Assembly (NCBI RefSeq): GCF_047795645.1
Contig: NZ_CP181045.1
Coordinates: 3,348,001 to 3,412,000, forward strand
Origin: Salipaludibacillus sp047795645
GTDB lineage: Bacteria > Bacillota > Bacilli > Bacillales > Salisediminibacteriaceae
Direction: 5' to 3'
Length of the DNA: 64,000 nucleotides
The notes beneath the pieces are model-generated. The model did not search any database, was not told where the DNA came from, and saw nothing but the letters and a program-made list of their open reading frames with translations. The position numbers were made by a program, and so were the translations under genes. Positions 60,356 to 64,000 of the stretch are shown here, piece after piece. Numbering within the stretch: position 1 is the first letter of the stretch; each line of letters begins with the position of its first letter.

Positions 60356-61480
60356 TTATTTTTCTTCTTGTAAATAAACGTCTTTCAACTTGGTTGCTTC
60401 TGCTTCCCAATTAAGTTCTTTTAATACGGCTATTCTACCATTCTCACCCATTTTTTTCGCTTCTAACGGGTTTTCTTTTAAATATGTAATAGCTCGTTTC
60501 ATTTCTTCCTTGTTATCAGGATCCACTGTAATGCCACATTGATATTTATCAATAAATTCTTTCCACATTGGAAAACCCGAACAAATTATTGGCAACCCAG
60601 CAAGCATATACTCGAAAAACTTCGTCAATTCTTTTCTTCGATAGTGGTCCGAATCAGGAAAAATTGCTACACCTGCAAGCCAACAATCTTGTTTATACGT
60701 GTTATCAATAATGTCCTTTGTAATAAACTGATCAATTCCCGTCACTGACAAACGGTCTGCATGCTCTCCAGCAATACTTTTCATCGCTCCATAAAGGTTG
60801 CTAGAACATTTTCCAATTAGATGGACTCGAATCGTCGGATCAAGTGCCGGTAGAATTGCATGCAATAAAGCGCCACGGTCTTCAGTCACGTTCCCAGTAT
60901 ATAACAGGTGATGTTTCCCCGAAAGGTTTCTGTCGACTTTTGCCAATTTCTGATCATCGACCTTTGGATAATTCAAGATACATGTTCCATTAGGGTATTT
61001 TTCTTGATAATATTTTTCCGCTAACACAACTTTCATTGGGTTAACTGTGACTCTTTCTATCATCTTATATATTTTACTTAATCCGAGTCTAATTGCTTTA
61101 TTAAAGTAATCTCGTGTCACAATGCCACTCTCATAGTCTTCATGAACATCATAAACGACCGTGTTGTTTTTGGTTTTTAGCATCCGCCCGACTGGCAATA
61201 GCTCCGGGTCATGGAAATGATAATAGTCCGCTTCTAACTTCTTTGCCTTTCGATAAGCTTCGATAGGAGATAAGAACATGCTCAAGAATCTTCTATGATA
61301 TTTTTTCAAAAAAATTAGTTTCACTCCGGATAATTCTGTCGGTACACCTTCTGTTTCTTTCACGACTAGTGTGACATCGAACCCCATCTTGGCAAGAGAT
61401 TGGCATTCTTTCAACATGATCCGTGGGTCCATCGGGTGATGAACCGTTGATATATGTACGACTTTGCCTTTATCACTCAT
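60356..61480 (-). CDS. GT4 family glycosyltransferase
   Basis: This is a 374-residue GT-B enzyme: VVHISTVHHPMDPRIMLKEC near the start, YHFHDPELLPVGRMLK, VYDVHEDYESG, LLYTGNVTEDRGALLH and KELTKFFEYMLAGLPIICSG as the acceptor/donor (EX7E-like) region. The HDPELLP and DVHEDY motifs are typical of glycosyltransferases building capsules and exopolysaccharides. ATG 61480 has GGAAGG upstream. It is spaced 17 nt from the preceding glycosyltransferase gene. Confidence 0.9.
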   Translation of the reverse strand: MSDKGKVVHISTVHHPMDPRIMLKECQSLAKMGFDVTLVVKETEGVPTELSGVKLIFLKKYHRRFLSMFLSPIEAYRKAKKLEADYYHFHDPELLPVGRMLKTKNNTVVYDVHEDYESGIVTRDYFNKAIRLGLSKIYKMIERVTVNPMKVVLAEKYYQEKYPNGTCILNYPKVDDQKLAKVDRNLSGKHHLLYTGNVTEDRGALLHAILPALDPTIRVHLIGKCSSNLYGAMKSIAGEHADRLSVTGIDQFITKDIIDNTYKQDCWLAGVAIFPDSDHYRRKELTKFFEYMLAGLPIICSGFPMWKEFIDKYQCGITVDPDNKEEMKRAITYLKENPLEAKKMGENGRIAVLKELNWEAEATKLKDVYLQEEK

Positions 61481-61497
61481 GTGGTCACCTTCCCCAA

Positions 61498-62613
61498 CTA
61501 CTTACTTAGTACATCAAGATATACTTTTTCATATTGCTTCACGATGATGGTCGCATCGAAATCTTTCGCTCTTTTTATACCATTTTCGATGGTCATCTGC
61601 TTTCGTTGTTCTGATAACGTCAATGCTTCGATCATTTGTTGACTCATCTCATCGGCGTTTCCTACTTCACATAAATAGCCATACTTCCCCTTGTCCAATA
61701 CTTCCGAAGGTCCTGATTTACAATCTGTCGAGACTACCATCGTTCCAGTCGCCAGTGACTCTGCGATGACATGGCTGAATCCTTCGTGTTTTGAACTGAG
61801 CGCAAACAAGTCTGCTTGATGAATATACTTATACGGGTTTTGTTGAAAACCTATGAAATGGATCCGATCTGACATGCCATTTTCTTCAGCTAGTACTTTT
61901 AGTTCCGTTTCCAATGGACCTTCTCCTAAGATGACAAGTCGCGAGACAACCTTCGCTTGTACTTTCTTAAATGCTTCAAACAACGTACGCTGGTCTTTCT
62001 GTTTGACGAGACGTCCAGCGGTGACGATTATTTTTTCATCGGTCTGAAATATTTCATTGTGATTTGGTGGCATTGCTTCTATTAACTGCTGTTCGATTTT
62101 TTTTAAGTCAACGGGATTGTAAATAACCTTAATGTTATCAGGTTTTAGTTTGTATTTCTCGACCAAATTATTCTTTACACCTTCTGATAGTGATACCACT
62201 TGGTTCGAGAGACGGTAAATGAAGCCGAAAAAAAGTAGTTGGAGGTCTTCTTTTAATGTGCCTCCTAAGTTATCAGCTTCACGAACGACATTCCTGCTTT
62301 TCGTAAACGATAATTTATTGGCAATTGTTGCGATCGTATTCACTCTTGGAATCGTGCTGAAAACCAAGTCTATCTTTTCGTTTCTTATAATTGCTGCTAA
62401 TTTGAAGATTGATCTACTTAACCTTTTCGTCGGCAGTTTAATGAAGCTAACATCGTCTTTGAGATCTTTCTCATATGATCCGTCAAAGTTTAATGTAACA
62501 AGTACCGGCTGAAACTTCTCGCGGTCTAAATTATTCATGATATTTAGAAGCGTACGAGCAGCACCACCTGCACCCATTTCATATATAAAAAATAGAATTT
62601 TCACTTTTGGCAT
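61498..62613 (-). CDS. GT4 family glycosyltransferase
   Basis: This GT-B enzyme has about 371 residues: KILFFIYEMGAGGAARTLLN at the N-terminus, KVIYNPVDLKKIEQQ, IIVTAGRLVKQKDQRTLFEA, ILGEGPLETELK and FALSSKHEGFSHVIAESLA with GTMVVSTDCKSGPSEVL. This is the classic N-acetylgalactosamine/glucose transferase pattern of exopolysaccharide loci. ATG 62613 has GGAGAGG about ten bases upstream; the in-frame start at 62646 has none. Confidence 0.9.
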   Translation of the reverse strand: MPKVKILFFIYEMGAGGAARTLLNIMNNLDREKFQPVLVTLNFDGSYEKDLKDDVSFIKLPTKRLSRSIFKLAAIIRNEKIDLVFSTIPRVNTIATIANKLSFTKSRNVVREADNLGGTLKEDLQLLFFGFIYRLSNQVVSLSEGVKNNLVEKYKLKPDNIKVIYNPVDLKKIEQQLIEAMPPNHNEIFQTDEKIIVTAGRLVKQKDQRTLFEAFKKVQAKVVSRLVILGEGPLETELKVLAEENGMSDRIHFIGFQQNPYKYIHQADLFALSSKHEGFSHVIAESLATGTMVVSTDCKSGPSEVLDKGKYGYLCEVGNADEMSQQMIEALTLSEQRKQMTIENGIKRAKDFDATIIVKQYEKVYLDVLSK

Positions 62614-62776
62614 GTTATGATGTCCTCTCCATATCATTCTGTTCATTTAGTAGGGATTCAATAGCCCATTATATCATGAAACATGTAAGTATAATATTTT
62701 GTTCCTGAATCGGTAACATAGTTTTCATATAAAATAGTAACTTTTAAAAGTGAAATTGGCGACTTTAGTAGGAAAA

Positions 62777-62830
62777 GCAAAAGCTGAAGCCCCACAGGGA
62801 TGGTTTCCCCTAGGAGGCCTCAGCTTTTGC
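62777..62830. repeat. Inverted repeat related to dispersed intergenic elements
   Basis: GCAAAAGCTGAAGCC and GGCCTCAGCTTTTGC are near-perfect arms around a loop with CCACAGGGATGG and TTTCCCCTAGG. It is followed by TGCTGAAAAGCGAGCAC. It lies between the edge ATP-grasp gene and the glycosyltransferase genes and could attenuate transcription there. Confidence 0.6.
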
Positions 62831-62903
62831 CTGCTGAAAAGCGAGCACATTTATCTACGACGAGTAATCAGAGCAGCATCCTGAAGCGAAATTATTAATA
62901 CCA

Positions 62904-64000
62904 TTAAAATTTCTTGACATAATCTAATACGTTTCTAAAAGGGGCTGACGCTTTCCAAAACCTACTATTCTTAAATTTAATATAATCCTCTTTAATTTTA
63001 TCTCTTTCTTTTTTTATTTTTTTATAGTCAATTTTTAACTTGTTATTTTCTCTATGAATTTCGTTAAGTTCCAGGTTTTTCTCTTCATAATCAGTTCTTA
63101 ACTTCATCATTAAAGTTGTAGAATTTTCTTTTATATCAAAGCCTACATTAACCGGTTTTGTCCATCCAATTGTTCTTACCTTTTCTACAATTGCCTTTTT
63201 AGGGCCTTCACTTAATTTACTTTCCAACTCAACAAGAACTTCTCTACTACTTGAAGCTGCGACAACGCTTACACTTCCATCACTTATATTTTTCACGTAT
63301 CCATGAATCTTCAGTTTATCAGCCAAAGTTTTGACCCATTTTCTATACCCGACACCTTGTACATTACCATATACTTTAAATTTTTTAGAATAATCGACAT
63401 TCTTTTCCGGCGGAAGAATAGTAAGACTTTTAACTCCCCCATCCCTAATTTGTGACAATACATTGTCAAAATCAACATATAAGTTAGATCTTGCAAATTC
63501 TTTCGTTTCTGGAAAACAATGATCTATCATCGCTTTTGGAATGTCTTCCGCTTCACCAACTACAGGGAAAAGGTGTCCACCTAGTCCTGGACTGGCATTT
63601 ACTTCAATAACGACAGCTTCCATTCTATTAGTATCTACTATCATATCAACACCAGAGACATTTAAATTTGGAATAGCCTTAGTAGCATTTATCGCGATTT
63701 CTTTCAAGTTATCATTCAATTCAGATATTATTATTGAATCGCCACCTAATGTTAAATTGCTTGTCTTTTTCAAGTATACTTTTTGATTCTTTCTTGGAGT
63801 AGCACTTAATGAAAGGCCAATAGATTCAATATAATAAATTAATTCTTTATCAAGTTTAATTAAACGACTATTTAAATGAGGGTTTTTTTTCCTAATATTA
63901 TTTTTTTGTATAATTAATTCTTCAAGGGTTGTCTTACCATCACCAATAACATTTGCTGGATCTCTATGCATAGCTCCTACAACTTCATTCTCAATAACAA
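62904..64000 (-). CDS. ATP-grasp ligase fused to an apparently intact acylphosphatase domain (5-prime end outside window)
   Basis: The visible 365 or so residues begin inside the ATP-grasp domain; the frame stays open to the window edge, so the N-terminus is missing. Seen are GAMHRDPANVIGDGKTTLEE, KNQKVYLKKTSNLTLGGDSI, LNVSGVDMIVDTNRMEAVVI and EVNASPGLGGHLFPV. The acylphosphatase domain (about 63190-63420) keeps the catalytic loop GNVQGVGYRKWV and Asn in HGYVKNISDG, unlike the other three paralogues. A Lys/Glu coiled coil follows, ending NSRFWKASAPFRNVLDYVK. It is the most upstream member of the polymer operon and may be the ancestral form of the set. Confidence 0.82.
   Translation of the reverse strand, partial: VIENEVVGAMHRDPANVIGDGKTTLEELIIQKNNIRKKNPHLNSRLIKLDKELIYYIESIGLSLSATPRKNQKVYLKKTSNLTLGGDSIIISELNDNLKEIAINATKAIPNLNVSGVDMIVDTNRMEAVVIEVNASPGLGGHLFPVVGEAEDIPKAMIDHCFPETKEFARSNLYVDFDNVLSQIRDGGVKSLTILPPEKNVDYSKKFKVYGNVQGVGYRKWVKTLADKLKIHGYVKNISDGSVSVVAASSSREVLVELESKLSEGPKKAIVEKVRTIGWTKPVNVGFDIKENSTTLMMKLRTDYEEKNLELNEIHRENNKLKIDYKKIKKERDKIKEDYIKFKNSRFWKASAPFRNVLDYVKKF

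Overview
The window looks like chromosomal DNA from a low-GC Gram-positive Bacillaceae, most plausibly an alkaliphilic or halophilic Bacillus relative. Ribosome binding sites are strong AGGAGG-type, with frequent GTG and TTG starts. There are three LytR-CpsA-Psr (LCP) wall ligases, CcpA-type cre sites and a YesLMN-like sugar regulatory module. Secreted proteins carry very acidic linkers, and there is a TupA-like ATP-grasp; TupA is the teichuronopeptide gene of Bacillus halodurans. Non-coding inverted repeats containing GCGGAAAGCGAAGCC, a kind common in this family, are scattered between genes.

Region 1 (about 1-1.6 kb) is an LCP gene plus a repeat. Region 2 (1.6-25.6 kb) reads as a glycan-utilisation locus. 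It has two giant secreted enzymes, GH30 (endo-1,6-galactanase type) and GH59 (galactocerebrosidase/beta-galactosidase type), both ending in wall-binding-like repeats. It also has a cytosolic DUF2264 protein, a cytosolic heparinase II/III-like protein, a CUT1 sugar ABC transporter without its own ATPase, and YesM/YesN/YesL homologues. The GH59 gene and the transporter operon share a two-box promoter with identical 26-nt spacing. My inference is degradation of a galactan with uronic-acid caps, for example type II arabinogalactan: cut outside, import, trim inside. A nucleotidyltransferase plus RX4H-protein pair sits inside this region and seems unrelated.

Region 3 (25.9-34.5 kb) holds two more LCP genes, GalU, a multi-SH3b amidase, a sugar-nucleotide epimerase and a polyprenyl-phosphate sugar transferase: precursor supply, initiation and wall attachment for a surface polymer. 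Region 4 (34.7-44.4 kb) holds three paralogous secreted proteins. They share an acidic linker and a stalk of 11, 8 and 9 repeats of about 69 residues, but each has a different C-terminal head: glucosaminidase, CAP/SCP domain and M14 carboxypeptidase.

Region 5 (44.5-64 kb, all minus strand) is the most unusual part, a surface-polymer locus. It has four CphA-like ATP-grasp proteins fused to acylphosphatase-fold domains (one runs off the window), a CapA-like protein, a TupA-like ATP-grasp, two GT2-GT4 double glycosyltransferases, three single glycosyltransferases, and an ABC-2 exporter with two ATPase domains in one chain. Together these suggest a peptide-decorated or polyglutamate/uronate-type wall polymer, resembling but not identical to teichuronopeptide. 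Product and substrate statements are inferences from family membership and context.
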